Shown: positions 1 through 9,191, counted from the first letter of the stretch. The stretch: DNA of 64,000 bases from JANQPD01 sp963715655 (GCA_963715655.1 OY970262.1:558001-622000); one strand, 5' to 3'. Notes: generated by a model from the letters alone, not told the origin. Translations and numbers: made by a program.

Positions 1-846
1 TATGGCAGCAAAGAAAAAACCGGTGCGCGTATCGAAGTTTTTTTGTTGAGAGAATTAAATTCTGAAAGCCGCCTTTGGGACGTATTGGTAGATCCGGCAC
101 GGAAAATACGTATTGGCAATAAACTATATTTTGGAGATGATGATAGTCTTGTGGCAGAAGTAATTGACAATACCACTTCACGTGGACGTACATTACGTTT
201 TTTATATGATGGCAGTTATGAGGAGTTTCGTGCAAAACTTAAAGAATTAGGTCAAACACCTTTACCCAAGTACATTACACGTGAGCCAGATGAAGAAGAT
301 GATGAGCGTTATCAATCAATTTTTGCCAAGCATGAAGGTGCGGTAGCTGCTCCTGTAGCAAGTTTGCACTTTAGTAAAAACTTGATGAAGCGTTTAGAAA
401 TTAAAGGAATTGATTTTGCTGAACTTACCATGCACACCGGCTTAGGAACTTTCCGCCCGGTAGAAGTGGAAGATTTGAGCAAGCATAAAATGGATAGTGA
501 GCAGTTTATGGTATATCCGGACACGGCTAAACGCGTAAATAAAGCGCTTGATAGCCGCAAAAAAGTTTGTGCAGTGGGTACTACTTGCTTACGTACGTTA
601 GAAAGCTCGGTAAGTACAGATAATCATTTGAATGCATCAGAGGGTTGGACAAATAAGTTTATTTTCCCTCCTTATGAGTTTCAAATTCCCAATTGTATGA
701 TTACCAATTTGCACGCACCACAAAGTACTTTGTTAATGATGACTTCCGCTTTTGCAGGATATGACTTAACAATGGAAGCGTATAAAGTGGCTATTAAAGA
801 AAAGTATCGCTTTATGAGTTATGGTGATGCCATGCTTATATTATAA
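1..846 (+). CDS. queA: S-adenosylmethionine:tRNA ribosyltransferase-isomerase, 5' end cut by window
   Basis: QueA transfers and isomerises the ribosyl moiety of SAM onto 7-aminomethyl-7-deazaguanine in tRNA, making epoxyqueuosine in the queuosine pathway (cytoplasm). The reading frame is open from base 1 (YGSKEKTGARIEVFLL), so the gene begins upstream; 281 residues are visible of a family length near 350, so roughly 70 N-terminal residues are missing. Diagnostic stretches are the IEVFLLREL segment at the left edge, the LTMHTGLGTFRPVEVED block (around residues 140-157 of the visible part) and the C-terminal FIFPPYEFQ and NLHAPQSTLLMM segments. It is followed by a strong hairpin terminator. The family assignment is secure; only the true start is unseen. 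Confidence 0.96.
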   Translation, partial: YGSKEKTGARIEVFLLRELNSESRLWDVLVDPARKIRIGNKLYFGDDDSLVAEVIDNTTSRGRTLRFLYDGSYEEFRAKLKELGQTPLPKYITREPDEEDDERYQSIFAKHEGAVAAPVASLHFSKNLMKRLEIKGIDFAELTMHTGLGTFRPVEVEDLSKHKMDSEQFMVYPDTAKRVNKALDSRKKVCAVGTTCLRTLESSVSTDNHLNASEGWTNKFIFPPYEFQIPNCMITNLHAPQSTLLMMTSAFAGYDLTMEAYKVAIKEKYRFMSYGDAMLIL

Positions 847-874
847 CAGCTAAAACCTTTTGATATTTTATAAG

Positions 875-904
875 AACCCTTCAAAGAAATTTGGAGGGTT
901 TTTT
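875..904. terminator. Rho-independent terminator between queA and the minus-strand barrel gene
   Basis: An 11-bp stem (875-885 with 890-900, one T-G wobble) closes a GAAA tetraloop and is followed by a T tract at 899-904. It lies between convergent genes; the A-run on the other side is short, so it serves mainly queA. Confidence 0.85.
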
Positions 905-907
905 ACA

Positions 908-1636
908 TTAAGTACGTTTCCTAATCTCTATTAAATACCCAATTTTTAAGGCCGCGTTAAAGGAATAAATATTCTCGTTTCTTCCGCTACTTGCTTCAAA
1001 GGTGCCGTCAGCCTGCTCAATCGGTCTAGTGTTATTAATATTTATTAAAGATGCTCCACCTTGAAAGTTGAAGTAAAAATTACCATAATTAAAAATTTGA
1101 ACCCCAATGCCAAGCCCAACCGTTTTATACCTATCGGTTAGTGTAAGTGTATGCGCATTTGCAAAAGTGTACGTACGTTGGTAATTGCGATTTTCCAAAA
1201 GAGCAAAGGCAAATATAGAATTGTCCATAATTGATCTTCGCGGAAACACGCGTAATTCGCTTTTGAAGTAAAATTGAGGTTTTATGGCGCCTTCAACATC
1301 ATTCACAAAAAAAAATTGGTTATCCAAATAATTTAATCCATGGTTAGTAGTGGTAATGCCACTCCAAATTTCCGCACTCCAAATATTACTCAGGGGAATT
1401 TCTGCACCAAGGGAATACACTCCAATAAAAGGCTGTAAAACATCTACTTTGAGTGCAAAATCAAAGAAAACAACATCTTTTTGAGATTGGTTAGCCTTAT
1501 GGCTTAGGGTATTTTTTTTGTCGTTGTTTTTTACCTGAATTTTTCTATGCGTAACACCATTTTGCCCATAGCTAGGGCAAACAATGCCCATGGTTGTAAG
1601 AATGAATAATACAATTATTTTAGCCCCTTTCTTCAA
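908..1636 (-). CDS. Predicted outer-membrane beta-barrel protein
   Basis: Function unknown. The protein has a signal peptide (KKGAKIIVLFILTT... ending ...PSYGQ), a short polar linker, and then alternating amphipathic strands rich in aromatic and glycine residues (for example GLGIGVQIFNYGNFYFNFQG), ending with a final strand KIGYLIEIRK. This is the look of a small outer-membrane barrel. The frame is open to 1750, but that extension overlaps the divergent gene at 1683; the TTG at 1636 places a lysine pair directly before the hydrophobic core, and the first in-frame ATG (1591) would cut the signal peptide in half. I chose 1636. A -7 box at 1661-1668 on this strand fits that start. The barrel class is inferred from residue pattern only. 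Confidence 0.6.
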   Translation of the reverse strand: MKKGAKIIVLFILTTMGIVCPSYGQNGVTHRKIQVKNNDKKNTLSHKANQSQKDVVFFDFALKVDVLQPFIGVYSLGAEIPLSNIWSAEIWSGITTTNHGLNYLDNQFFFVNDVEGAIKPQFYFKSELRVFPRRSIMDNSIFAFALLENRNYQRTYTFANAHTLTLTDRYKTVGLGIGVQIFNYGNFYFNFQGGASLININNTRPIEQADGTFEASSGRNENIYSFNAALKIGYLIEIRKRT

Positions 1637-1660
1637 AATTCTGATCTTAATTATTTTAAA

Positions 1661-1668
1661 CAAACTTA
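1661..1668 (-). promoter_or_regulatory. Candidate -7 box (TAAGTTTG) for the barrel gene
   Basis: Exact match to the Bacteroidota -7 consensus TAnnTTTG on the minus strand in the short divergent spacer. No clear TTTG element is seen at -33. Confidence 0.4.
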
Positions 1669-1682
1669 AATTTAAAATTGCT

Positions 1683-3236
1683 ATGAAATATTTGTTTTTA
1701 TCATGCTTTATACTCTCTATTAATTTTGCAAGTGCACAGGCAAAAGACATACGCTTTGCATGGGGAGATTTATCAAAGTCATCAGAAGTGTCTTTAAGAT
1801 CTTTTGCTGGCGTAGATGCTAATTATTTTTATGGAATTGGGTATTCTTCAAAATCTTTTCTAGCTACCCTAAGCAACTCATCCTTAAATGTTCGCAAATT
1901 TGATAAAGAAAACTTAAAGCTTGTTTGGAATGCGGAGATTGAGCCTTTTGATTACAAAGGTCACTCCACCCGCTACATAAAATCTTGGATTAATGAGGGT
2001 TCAACCCACTTGCTTTTTAATACGTACGATAGAAAAACAGATCAGTTAACCATCCTAACTAGAAATATTTCTGCCACAGGAAAAATTTCAAGCATACAAG
2101 AAGTTTTTACCACCAACAGCAAACGATATTCACTAGTTGATATGCAAGTGGAATTTTCTCAAGACTCTACTTACATCTTAATTTTTACCGATGAAACAGA
2201 GGAAAAAGGCGAAGAAGAGAATTTTACTATAAGAGTATTTAATCGTGCTTTAGAACCCGTTTGGTCAGAGAATTTTTCGCTTCCTTATACTGGTAAATAC
2301 TTTTCGTTGGAGCAGAAAACTGTAACCAATACAGGGGAAGTCTTTTTAGTTGGCTATAGTACTCCTGATAAAACCAAAGACGAAAAGAAACAACGGGATG
2401 CGCCAAATAAAGATTACAAACTTTATCGTTTTACAAAAAACACTGAGGAAATTGATGAATTTGACTTAAATCTAGACGATAAATACATTTCCCAAATTAA
2501 ATTAAAATGTGATTTTGGAACAGATATTATGGCTTTGGCAGGATTTTATTCTGAAAAATCAGAGGGGAGAAAAGGAGGTAGCCTTTACCTTACCATTAAT
2601 CAAAAAAGCTTAAAATTAATTACAAAAAACACGCAGGAGTTTTCCAAAGAATTTCTATTAAACTTTATGACAGAAAGGAGGCAAAAAAGAGGTAATGAAA
2701 TTGGATCGCTTACTTTTAAGGATTTTATAAGAAGAGAGGATGGTGGTGCTTTAATTATTGCCGAGCCAAATTATGAAGTAACCACCACCATCCAAAACGC
2801 CAATGGTGGAGTAACCACCACCACTACTTATTACTCTATGCAAATTGTAGTAATTAAAGTTGATAAAAGGGGGGCTATACAGTGGAGTAGTGTGGTGGAT
2901 AAAAGTCAGTCTAGCGGTGGTGGCTTTTTCTATTTGTCCTATGCACTAATTGATGATAATGAAAAACTATCTTTTATTTTTTTAGATAACCCTAAAAATC
3001 CTAAACGTATAGCGCAAGGAAAGCGGTTAAAAAATATGAGTAGCGTAGGAAAATCAATAGCTACTATAGCAACCGTGGATGAGGATGGTGTGGTTGTAAA
3101 AGATGTTCTTTTTTCAAATAGAAAGTCGCAAGCTCTTTTGGTACCCAGCCTGTGCATGCAAATAAGCGAAAGCACCCTTTTAATGTATGGAATAAAAAAA
3201 TCTAACGTCCGTTTTGGCAAACTAATTGTTGATTAG
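1683..3236 (+). CDS. Secreted protein of unknown function
   Basis: A 517-residue protein that I do not recognise. The start at 1683 gives a classic signal peptide (MKYLFLSCFILSINFASAQ) with cleavage expected after ASA; the longer frame from 1584 would bury it. The mature part is rich in beta strands and charged residues, carries a threonine-rich TTTTTYY stretch near residue 378, and has a basic LLNFMTERRQKRG stretch near residue 320. There is no lipobox and no T9SS C-terminal domain. It is divergent from the predicted barrel gene with only about 46 bp between starts, so the two may share regulation and both act in the envelope. The repeated short beta elements would fit a propeller-like fold, but that is a guess. 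Confidence 0.75.
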   Translation: MKYLFLSCFILSINFASAQAKDIRFAWGDLSKSSEVSLRSFAGVDANYFYGIGYSSKSFLATLSNSSLNVRKFDKENLKLVWNAEIEPFDYKGHSTRYIKSWINEGSTHLLFNTYDRKTDQLTILTRNISATGKISSIQEVFTTNSKRYSLVDMQVEFSQDSTYILIFTDETEEKGEEENFTIRVFNRALEPVWSENFSLPYTGKYFSLEQKTVTNTGEVFLVGYSTPDKTKDEKKQRDAPNKDYKLYRFTKNTEEIDEFDLNLDDKYISQIKLKCDFGTDIMALAGFYSEKSEGRKGGSLYLTINQKSLKLITKNTQEFSKEFLLNFMTERRQKRGNEIGSLTFKDFIRREDGGALIIAEPNYEVTTTIQNANGGVTTTTTYYSMQIVVIKVDKRGAIQWSSVVDKSQSSGGGFFYLSYALIDDNEKLSFIFLDNPKNPKRIAQGKRLKNMSSVGKSIATIATVDEDGVVVKDVLFSNRKSQALLVPSLCMQISESTLLMYGIKKSNVRFGKLIVD

Positions 3237-3314
3237 TTTATTCAATTTGTAAGATGATTAGCGCTGTTTACGGCAACTTTATAGCCTTGTACCTTACAAC
3301 TTTAAAACTAACCT

Positions 3315-3322
3315 TACCTTTG
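3315..3322 (+). promoter_or_regulatory. -7 box (TACCTTTG) four bases before rlmN
   Basis: Exact TAnnTTTG match. Only CCGT separates it from the ATG at 3327, so transcription would begin at or inside the start codon: a leaderless message is expected. Confidence 0.6.
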
Positions 3323-3326
3323 CCGT

Positions 3327-4406
3327 ATGGCAGATAAACGCGACATCCGCGCCCTTACCAAAGAGCAGATTCAGGAATTTTTTGTTTCCATAGAGGAGAA
3401 ATCTTTTAGGGCACAACAAGTGTATGAATGGCTATGGAAAAAAGGTGTAAAGCGTTTTGAAGATATGACCAATATTTCGCTCCCGCTAAGGGAAAAGCTG
3501 CAAGAAGCCTTTGTAATAAACCACATACGGGTAGATGAAATGCAGCGCAGTAGTGACGGCACCATTAAAAATGCGGTGCGCCTGCACGATGGAAAAGTGG
3601 TAGAATCTGTTTTAATACCAACGCCTAAGCGTATTACCGCTTGTGTGAGCAGCCAAGTAGGGTGCAGTTTAGATTGTCATTTTTGCGCCACAGCACGCTT
3701 AAAGCGGATGCGAAATTTGAATGCTGATGAAATTTACGATCAAGTAGTAGCTATAAAAAACGAAGCTGAAAACTTCTACAACCGTCCGCTTACCAATATT
3801 GTATTTATGGGCATGGGTGAGCCATTGATGAACTACAAAAACGTGTTAGAAGCCATTAATAAAATAACCTCACCGGAAGGGTTAAACATGTCGCCAAGGC
3901 GTATTACTTTAAGCACGGTAGGCTTGGCTAAGCTGATAAAAAAACTGGCAGATGATGAAGTAAAGTTCAATTTAGCCGTTTCCTTACACTCTGCAATTGA
4001 TGAGGTACGTGATAAAATAATGCCTATCAATCACACCAATAAATTAGCTGATTTACTGGAAGCATTGCAATATTGGAACACCAAAACCGGCAAAATTGTA
4101 ACCTTGGAATACGTGGTGTGGAAAGGCATAAATGACCGTACAATAGATGTTCAAGCGTTGGTGGAATTTTGTAAAAAAGTACCGAGCAAAGTAAATTTGA
4201 TTGAATACAACCCTATTGACCAAGAGTCTGGTTTAGCACCTGATGATATTTTATATGATTTTAAGCAGGCCGATAGAAAAGCGGTAGAAGCATATCAATC
4301 CGCATTAGAGTCTATTGGCGTAACGGCCACCGTGCGCCACAGCCGTGGCAAAGACATAGATGCCGCTTGCGGGCAATTGGCTAATAAAAATGAATTGGTG
4401 TTATAA
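3327..4406 (+). CDS. rlmN: 23S rRNA (adenine2503-C2)-methyltransferase (radical SAM)
   Basis: RlmN methylates C2 of A2503 in 23S rRNA (and A37 of some tRNAs) by a radical SAM mechanism using a methyl-cysteine intermediate. The protein is 359 residues, normal for the family. It shows the radical SAM cluster motif CSLDCHFC (about residues 113-120), the GMGEPLMNY SAM-binding stretch (about 160-168), LAVSLHSA, and the C-terminal catalytic cysteine in AACGQL. The start at 3327 is set by the upstream -7 box and the usual N-terminal KEQIQEFF helix. It is followed after 11 bp by a tiny membrane-protein gene and then a terminator. Confidence 0.97.
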   Translation: MADKRDIRALTKEQIQEFFVSIEEKSFRAQQVYEWLWKKGVKRFEDMTNISLPLREKLQEAFVINHIRVDEMQRSSDGTIKNAVRLHDGKVVESVLIPTPKRITACVSSQVGCSLDCHFCATARLKRMRNLNADEIYDQVVAIKNEAENFYNRPLTNIVFMGMGEPLMNYKNVLEAINKITSPEGLNMSPRRITLSTVGLAKLIKKLADDEVKFNLAVSLHSAIDEVRDKIMPINHTNKLADLLEALQYWNTKTGKIVTLEYVVWKGINDRTIDVQALVEFCKKVPSKVNLIEYNPIDQESGLAPDDILYDFKQADRKAVEAYQSALESIGVTATVRHSRGKDIDAACGQLANKNELVL

Positions 4407-4417
4407 ACTTAATAGGT

Positions 4418-4591
4418 ATGCTTATTCCGTATATAATCGCTTTTATCTTAGTAGCTCTAATTTTTAATATGGCTAACAAAAATGCACGAGGTGGTAAAGT
4501 AGGTCGAAATAAAAAGTCTCACCAAGAGGCATTAAAAGATTGGGCAAAATTTGAAGAAGAACACCCTGGTAGCAATAGGAAAAACTCATAA
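4418..4591 (+). CDS. Small single-pass membrane protein
   Basis: A 57-residue frame starting with ATG 11 bp after rlmN. Residues 3-18 form one hydrophobic helix (IPYIIAFILVALIFN) and the rest is a basic, hydrophilic tail (KNARGGKVGRNKK) ending in a charged helix (EALKDWAKFEEE). This layout (short N-terminal anchor, positive tail) is typical of real small membrane proteins. A strong terminator starts immediately at its stop codon, so it is transcribed with rlmN. Function unknown. Confidence 0.6.
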   Translation: MLIPYIIAFILVALIFNMANKNARGGKVGRNKKSHQEALKDWAKFEEEHPGSNRKNS

Positions 4592-4592
4592 A

Positions 4593-4628
4593 AAAACCCT
4601 GAACAAATTACTATCTGTTCAGGGTTTT
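4593..4628. terminator. Bidirectional hairpin terminator
   Basis: A perfect 13-bp stem (4593-4605 with 4616-4628) with a 10-base loop, A-rich on the left and T-rich on the right, sits between convergent genes and can end transcription from both sides. Confidence 0.92.
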
Positions 4629-4658
4629 ATCGTTTCAACCTTAAGTCTTTTAAACCAT

Positions 4659-5180
4659 TTATCCTTTCACCTCAATCGGCACTCTTACGTCAGCCCAATC
4701 CAAATAAATCATACCATTTTTACCTTTTGTAAAAGTCATTCTTTCGGTAGCTTTATTTTCAACTGGCTTCGCCATTACGCGCAAAACATCATTTTTTTCA
4801 TCGTATTTATACGCGCCCCATTGGCCTAATACACTGTTAAAAATTATCGTCCATTCGTTTTCGCTAGGAATAGTAAAAAGAGAATAGGTGCCGGCTGCTA
4901 ACCTCTGGCCATTTACCATAATATCTTTATCCGTTTTAAATGTGGTGGCATTATTTGCACCGGTGCGCCACACTTTATTGTAAGGCACTAATTCACCATA
5001 AATTTCACGGCCTTTTACAGAAGGTTGGCTGTAATTAATAGTTACGGTGGCTTCGCCTACTTTTTGCGTCATTTTTGCAGGCGGACTTTTAGGCGCTTTT
5101 TTCGTATCATCTTTTTGCGCACTAAGGCTACCAATGCTTACCATCGCGGCAAGGGCTAAAGCAATTGTTCTAAATTTCAT
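4659..5180 (-). CDS. DUF2911 family secreted protein
   Basis: A 173-residue protein with a signal peptide (MKFRTIALALAAMVSIGSLSAQ) followed by a basic linker and a DUF2911 domain. Family hallmarks are SQPSVKGREIYG, LVPYNKVWRTGANNATTF, and GTYSLFTIP. DUF2911 proteins are common exported proteins of Bacteroidota with no established biochemical role. It stands alone, converging on the rlmN unit across a shared terminator. Upstream lies a long repeat-filled spacer rather than a recognisable promoter. Confidence 0.88.
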   Translation of the reverse strand: MKFRTIALALAAMVSIGSLSAQKDDTKKAPKSPPAKMTQKVGEATVTINYSQPSVKGREIYGELVPYNKVWRTGANNATTFKTDKDIMVNGQRLAAGTYSLFTIPSENEWTIIFNSVLGQWGAYKYDEKNDVLRVMAKPVENKATERMTFTKGKNGMIYLDWADVRVPIEVKG

Positions 5181-5214
5181 GTTTTGCGTTTTTTGTTATT
5201 GATTTTAAATGGTA

Positions 5215-5930
5215 AAAGTGCTGCAAAGTTTGTGGGTGAAACGTATGAGGGAAGACATTTGGTTGGCAGTTGAAGAACTCAAGTTGGCAATTAGCGGCAA
5301 TTGAAGGACTGGAAGTTGGCAATTGGAAAAAGTTGGCAATTAGCGGCACTGAGGGGTTGTTTGAGAATTTATTTTTTACCACATAGACACATAGACACAT
5401 AGAGTACATAGAAAGCACATTATGAGTAGGTTAACAGGTTTTGGAAAATTTCATTGCCTCGAAAAATCCGGTAATCTGTGGCAACCTTCTTTTGCCGCTT
5501 CTTTGCGCTTTCTTCTTTGCGCCTTTGCGAGAATTGCCGCTAAATATCTGTGCAATCAGTGTAATCTGTGGCCAAACACTTTTGCAGTTCCTTCGCGTTA
5601 AAACTTTGCGTCTTTGCGAGAAATGCAGCTATCTGTTGCTACATTTTTACACAGAGCTACACATAGGTCCACAGAGCAACGCAAAAAGAAAAAGCAAGTT
5701 GGCAGTTGGCAATAGCTACACGTTGAATGCGTTTTCACCGCAGAGTATGCATAGTTTACCCGAAGAAAAATCTGCAATTATCCGCTTCATCTGTAAAATC
5801 TGTGCAATCAGTGTAATCTGTGGCCAAACACTTTTTGCCGCTACTTTGCGTTAAAACTTTGCGGCTTTGCGAGAAATGCAGCTTAAATCCGCAAAACCCA
5901 CGTTCCATTGCCGCTAAAATCTACGGCTAT
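5215..5930. repeat. Mosaic of intergenic repeat modules (copy 1)
   Basis: This gap of about 770 bp has no convincing gene. It holds several copies of a GTTGGCAATTAGCGGCA-like unit (5262-5350), an 8-bp tandem repeat ACATAGAC (5381-5404), and longer modules such as GTGTAATCTGTGGCCAAAC (twice, near 5557 and 5811) and CTTTGCG.CTTTGCGAGAAATGCAGC (near 5598 and 5853). The same modules reappear at 11030-11391 and, inverted, at 27858-28327. The open frames crossing it are translations of the repeats. Confidence 0.85.
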
Positions 5931-5948
5931 CGTTAACTTTACCGCCTT

Positions 5949-6923
5949 TTGAATACGCTAGACCAAATAAAACGCCCTATTGCGGCAGAAATGGATGCCT
6001 TTGAGCCGAAGTTTAGAAACTTTATGGCCAGCAAAGTAGCGTTGCTAGATCGTATTACATATTACATTATTAAGCGCAAGGGCAAGCAGTTACGCCCAAT
6101 GTTGGTTTTTTTAACAGCCAAAATGTTGGGTGAAATTAACGAAAGTACCTACCGCGGAGCGGCTTTGGTAGAGCTTATGCATACCGCCACTTTGGTGCAT
6201 GATGATGTGGTGGACGATGCTGACAAGCGCAGGGGTTTTTTTAGCATTAACGCACTTTGGAAAAATAAAATAGCCGTATTGGTAGGTGATTATTTGCTCA
6301 GTAAAGTGCTTTTACTTTCTGTGGATAACGAAGAGTTTGAATTGCTTAAAATTGTAAGTACTGCTGTGCGCGAAATGAGCGAAGGTGAATTGTTGCAAAT
6401 TGAAAAAGCGCGTAGGCTAGACATAAACGAGGATATTTACTTTGAAATTATTCGTCAAAAAACGGCTTCTTTAATTTCTAGCTGTTGTGGTGTTGGCGCG
6501 CAAAGTGTGGCTGCATCTCCCGAAAGGGTAAAACTGATGCGCAGCTTTGGCGAAAAACTGGGTATTGCTTTTCAAATAAAAGATGATTTGTTTGATTTTC
6601 AGCTCACCAATAAAAGTGGCAAACCAACCGGTATAGATATAAAAGAGCAAAAAATGACGCTGCCGCTTATTTACGCGCTAAACAATGCTTCCCGTAAGGA
6701 TAAGAAGCACATGATAAATGTGGTAAAACGCCACAATACAGACAGAAATAAGGTGGAAGGGGTAATGAGAATGGTACAGCAAAGTGGCGGTATTGAGTAC
6801 GCTACCGAGCGGATGAATGGTTTTCACCAAGAAGCACTTACCATGTTGGAGGATTTGCCAAACGGAGAAGCAAAAGAGAGCTTAAAGGAATTATGTAACT
6901 ATGTAATTGAAAGAAAAAAGTAA
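5949..6923 (+). CDS. Polyprenyl diphosphate synthase (long-chain prenyl transferase)
   Basis: Condenses isopentenyl diphosphate units onto an allylic diphosphate, probably to make the menaquinone side chain used by the respiratory genes in this window. The 324-residue protein has both aspartate-rich motifs, DDVVDDADKRRG (about residues 86-97) and DDLFDF (about 213-218), plus GKQLRP near the N-terminus and GKPTGIDIKEQK after the second motif. The TTG start aligns with the usual family N-terminus (NTLDQIKRPI); the first ATG, 14 codons later, would remove it. TAACTTTA, one base off the -7 consensus, lies 7 bp before the TTG, so the message may be nearly leaderless. Exact chain length cannot be read from sequence. 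Confidence 0.93.
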   Translation: MNTLDQIKRPIAAEMDAFEPKFRNFMASKVALLDRITYYIIKRKGKQLRPMLVFLTAKMLGEINESTYRGAALVELMHTATLVHDDVVDDADKRRGFFSINALWKNKIAVLVGDYLLSKVLLLSVDNEEFELLKIVSTAVREMSEGELLQIEKARRLDINEDIYFEIIRQKTASLISSCCGVGAQSVAASPERVKLMRSFGEKLGIAFQIKDDLFDFQLTNKSGKPTGIDIKEQKMTLPLIYALNNASRKDKKHMINVVKRHNTDRNKVEGVMRMVQQSGGIEYATERMNGFHQEALTMLEDLPNGEAKESLKELCNYVIERKK

Positions 6924-7002
6924 TTTTTTTTTTCAATTTCTCGCACATTTTTACACCTTAGCGGTACGGGTACATACAAATAATAATAACTAAATAAAAT
7001 TT

Positions 7003-7836
7003 ATGGACAAAATTGAAGGCTACTTAGAAGGCACTAAAGATCTGATTATTAAATATGGTGCTTCCGTGGTGCTTGCAATTATTACCCTTGTTATTGGCTT
7101 GTGGATTATTAAGCGCATTGTAAAAGTAATTGGTAAAGGCATGGATAAAAAAGAAGTAGATCCTTCTTTAAAACCGTTTTTACTTTCCATAATTGGCACT
7201 TTATTAAAGGTAATGCTCATAATTTCCGTGGCCGGAATGGTGGGTATTCAAATGACCAGTTTTATAGCTGTATTGGGTGCTGCAGGCTTGGCAATAGGTT
7301 TAGCATTGCAGGGTAGCTTAAGTAATTTTGCCGGAGGCGTTTTAATTTTATTGTTAAAACCATTTAAAGTGGGCGACTTTATTGAGGCTAATGGAGCATC
7401 AGGTACGGTGCGCGAAATTCAAATTTTTTACACCTACATTACTACCACTCAAAATCAAGAAATTATAGTGCCTAACGGTGAGCTTAGCAACAATGCTATT
7501 AAAAATTATAGTTACCACGATACGCGCAGAATGGATTTAACTTTTGGCATTGGATATACTGATGATATGGACAAGGCCAAGGAAATTTTACGTGGCATTG
7601 TGGAGTCGGAGCCAAACATTTTGAAAGACCCTGCCTACGATATTTTTATTGAAGAATTGGCTGATAGTTCTGTAAACTACCATATACGTGCTTGGGCTTT
7701 GCGCAGTGAATTTTGGCCAATTGTAAACAACTTCCCTGAGAAGGTGAAAAAAGCATTTGATGCAGCCGGTATTGGCATTCCCTTTCCACAAATGGATGTG
7801 CATCTTATACCCACCGAACAAGAAAAAGCACAATAG
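7003..7836 (+). CDS. mscS: Small-conductance mechanosensitive channel
   Basis: MscS-type channels open on membrane tension to release solutes during osmotic downshock. The 277-residue protein has three predicted membrane helices (about residues 18-37, 58-78, 85-115); the third carries the glycine/alanine-rich pore helix AAGLAIGLALQGSLSNFAGG. The beta domain follows with VGDFIEANGASGTVREI and the NGELSNNAIKNYS stretch. Its stop overlaps the GTG start of the response regulator (TAGTG), so the three genes from here to 11024 look like one operon. That linkage suggests envelope-stress control, which is an inference. Confidence 0.93.
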   Translation: MDKIEGYLEGTKDLIIKYGASVVLAIITLVIGLWIIKRIVKVIGKGMDKKEVDPSLKPFLLSIIGTLLKVMLIISVAGMVGIQMTSFIAVLGAAGLAIGLALQGSLSNFAGGVLILLLKPFKVGDFIEANGASGTVREIQIFYTYITTTQNQEIIVPNGELSNNAIKNYSYHDTRRMDLTFGIGYTDDMDKAKEILRGIVESEPNILKDPAYDIFIEELADSSVNYHIRAWALRSEFWPIVNNFPEKVKKAFDAAGIGIPFPQMDVHLIPTEQEKAQ

Positions 7837-9179
7837 TGGCTAGTGGTAAAATTTTAATTATTGATGACGAAGAGAAGCTGCGTAAGCTTCTCTTTCGCAT
7901 TATTAGCCTAGAAGGTTACGAAGTGCATGAAGCTAAAGATTTAGCTGAAGGTCGTGATAAATTGGCGCACAACTCATACCATTTGGTACTTTGCGATGTA
8001 AAGTTGCCCGATGGAAATGGTGTAGATTTTACTCAAGAATTTAAGAAGCATTATCCTCTAATTGAAATTGTGTTGCTAACCGCTTATGGCACCATTGCGG
8101 ATGGTGTGCGCGCAATGAAAAACGGTGCGTTTGATTATTTGACCAAAGGCGATGACAACGAAAAAATAATTCCGCTAACGGAAAAAGCCGTTGAAAAAGC
8201 ACAACAAGCACAAAAGCTGCAAAGGCTGCTTGATAAGCAAAACGAAAAGCACAATTTTGAAAACATCATTGGCGAAAGCCCGCTTTTAAAACACGCGCTA
8301 AGTTTAAGCCAACGGGTAGCTAGTAAAAATACCAGTGTACTTTTAATGGGCGAAACGGGCACGGGTAAAGAGGTTTTTGCCAACGCTATTCATCAGGCAA
8401 GTGAAAGAGCCAAAGAAAATTTTGTGGCGGTAAATTGTTCTGCTTTTAGCCGAGAGATTTTAGAAAGCGAAATTTTTGGTCATAAAGCAGGTTCGTTTAC
8501 CGGAGCTACAAAAGATAAACGTGGACTCTTTCATGAAGCTGATGGTGGCACCATTTTTTTAGATGAAATTGGAGAAATGGATATTGAATTGCAAAGTAAA
8601 TTACTGCGTGTTTTAGAAATAGGTACATTTATGCGCGTAGGCGATAGCAAAGAAACCAAGGTAGATGTGCGAGTAATAGCGGCTACCAACAGGAACTTGG
8701 AAGAGGAAAGTGGTAACGGAAATTTTAGGTTAGATTTATTTTATCGCCTTAGTACGTTTACCATTGATTTGCCTCCGCTTAAAGAACGTCCGCAAGATAT
8801 TTTACTTTTGGCCGATGCATTTGTGGCACAAATTGCGGTAAAATTAAAGCGATCTATTCCCGGTATGTCTGATGATTTTAAAAATGCATTACAAGAACAT
8901 CCCTGGAAAGGAAACGTGCGCGAATTGCGAAATGTGATAGAACGTGCGTTAATTATTAGTGACGAAGAGGAATTGCAAATACAGGATTTACCTTTTATGG
9001 CGCGTAGCAGTGCAGCGGGTTATCAGCCTGATTCTTTGTTGCTTAGCGATATGGAGCGCTTGCACATAAACCGTGTGTTGGCTAAAACTAAGGGCAATAA
9101 AACCGAGGCGGCCAAATTGATGGGCATTGGTCTCACCACTTTATATCGTAAAATTGAGGAGTATAATATTGTAGTTTAA
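7836..9179 (+). CDS. Sigma-54-dependent response regulator (NtrC family)
   Basis: A cytoplasmic transcription activator of 447 residues. It has a receiver domain (ILIIDDEE, phospho-acceptor Asp near residue 54 in LVLCDVKLPDG), a central AAA+ domain with Walker A GETGTGKE (about 172-179), the sigma-54-contact loop GSFTGA (about 219-224; the usual first Ala is Ser), Walker B IFLDEIGEM, and a C-terminal Fis-type helix-turn-helix (NKTEAAKLMGIGLTTLYRKI). The GTG start overlaps the mscS stop by one base. It is followed 12 bp later by its probable cognate sensor kinase. Targets are unknown. Confidence 0.95.
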   Translation: MASGKILIIDDEEKLRKLLFRIISLEGYEVHEAKDLAEGRDKLAHNSYHLVLCDVKLPDGNGVDFTQEFKKHYPLIEIVLLTAYGTIADGVRAMKNGAFDYLTKGDDNEKIIPLTEKAVEKAQQAQKLQRLLDKQNEKHNFENIIGESPLLKHALSLSQRVASKNTSVLLMGETGTGKEVFANAIHQASERAKENFVAVNCSAFSREILESEIFGHKAGSFTGATKDKRGLFHEADGGTIFLDEIGEMDIELQSKLLRVLEIGTFMRVGDSKETKVDVRVIAATNRNLEEESGNGNFRLDLFYRLSTFTIDLPPLKERPQDILLLADAFVAQIAVKLKRSIPGMSDDFKNALQEHPWKGNVRELRNVIERALIISDEEELQIQDLPFMARSSAAGYQPDSLLLSDMERLHINRVLAKTKGNKTEAAKLMGIGLTTLYRKIEEYNIVV

Positions 9180-9191
9180 CCGATTACGCAC

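Noticed and set aside
4551..4829. 92-codon plus-strand frame
   Set aside because: Crosses the terminator hairpin and the antisense of the DUF2911 gene.
5262..5350. CRISPR-like series of GTTGGCAATTAGCGGCA units
   Set aside because: Units are unevenly spaced, degenerate, without unique spacers of constant length, and no cas genes are present.
5441..5854. 137-codon open frame in the first repeat-filled gap
   Set aside because: It reads through repeat modules found elsewhere in other frames; the product is Cys/Leu-rich repeat translation with no domain.
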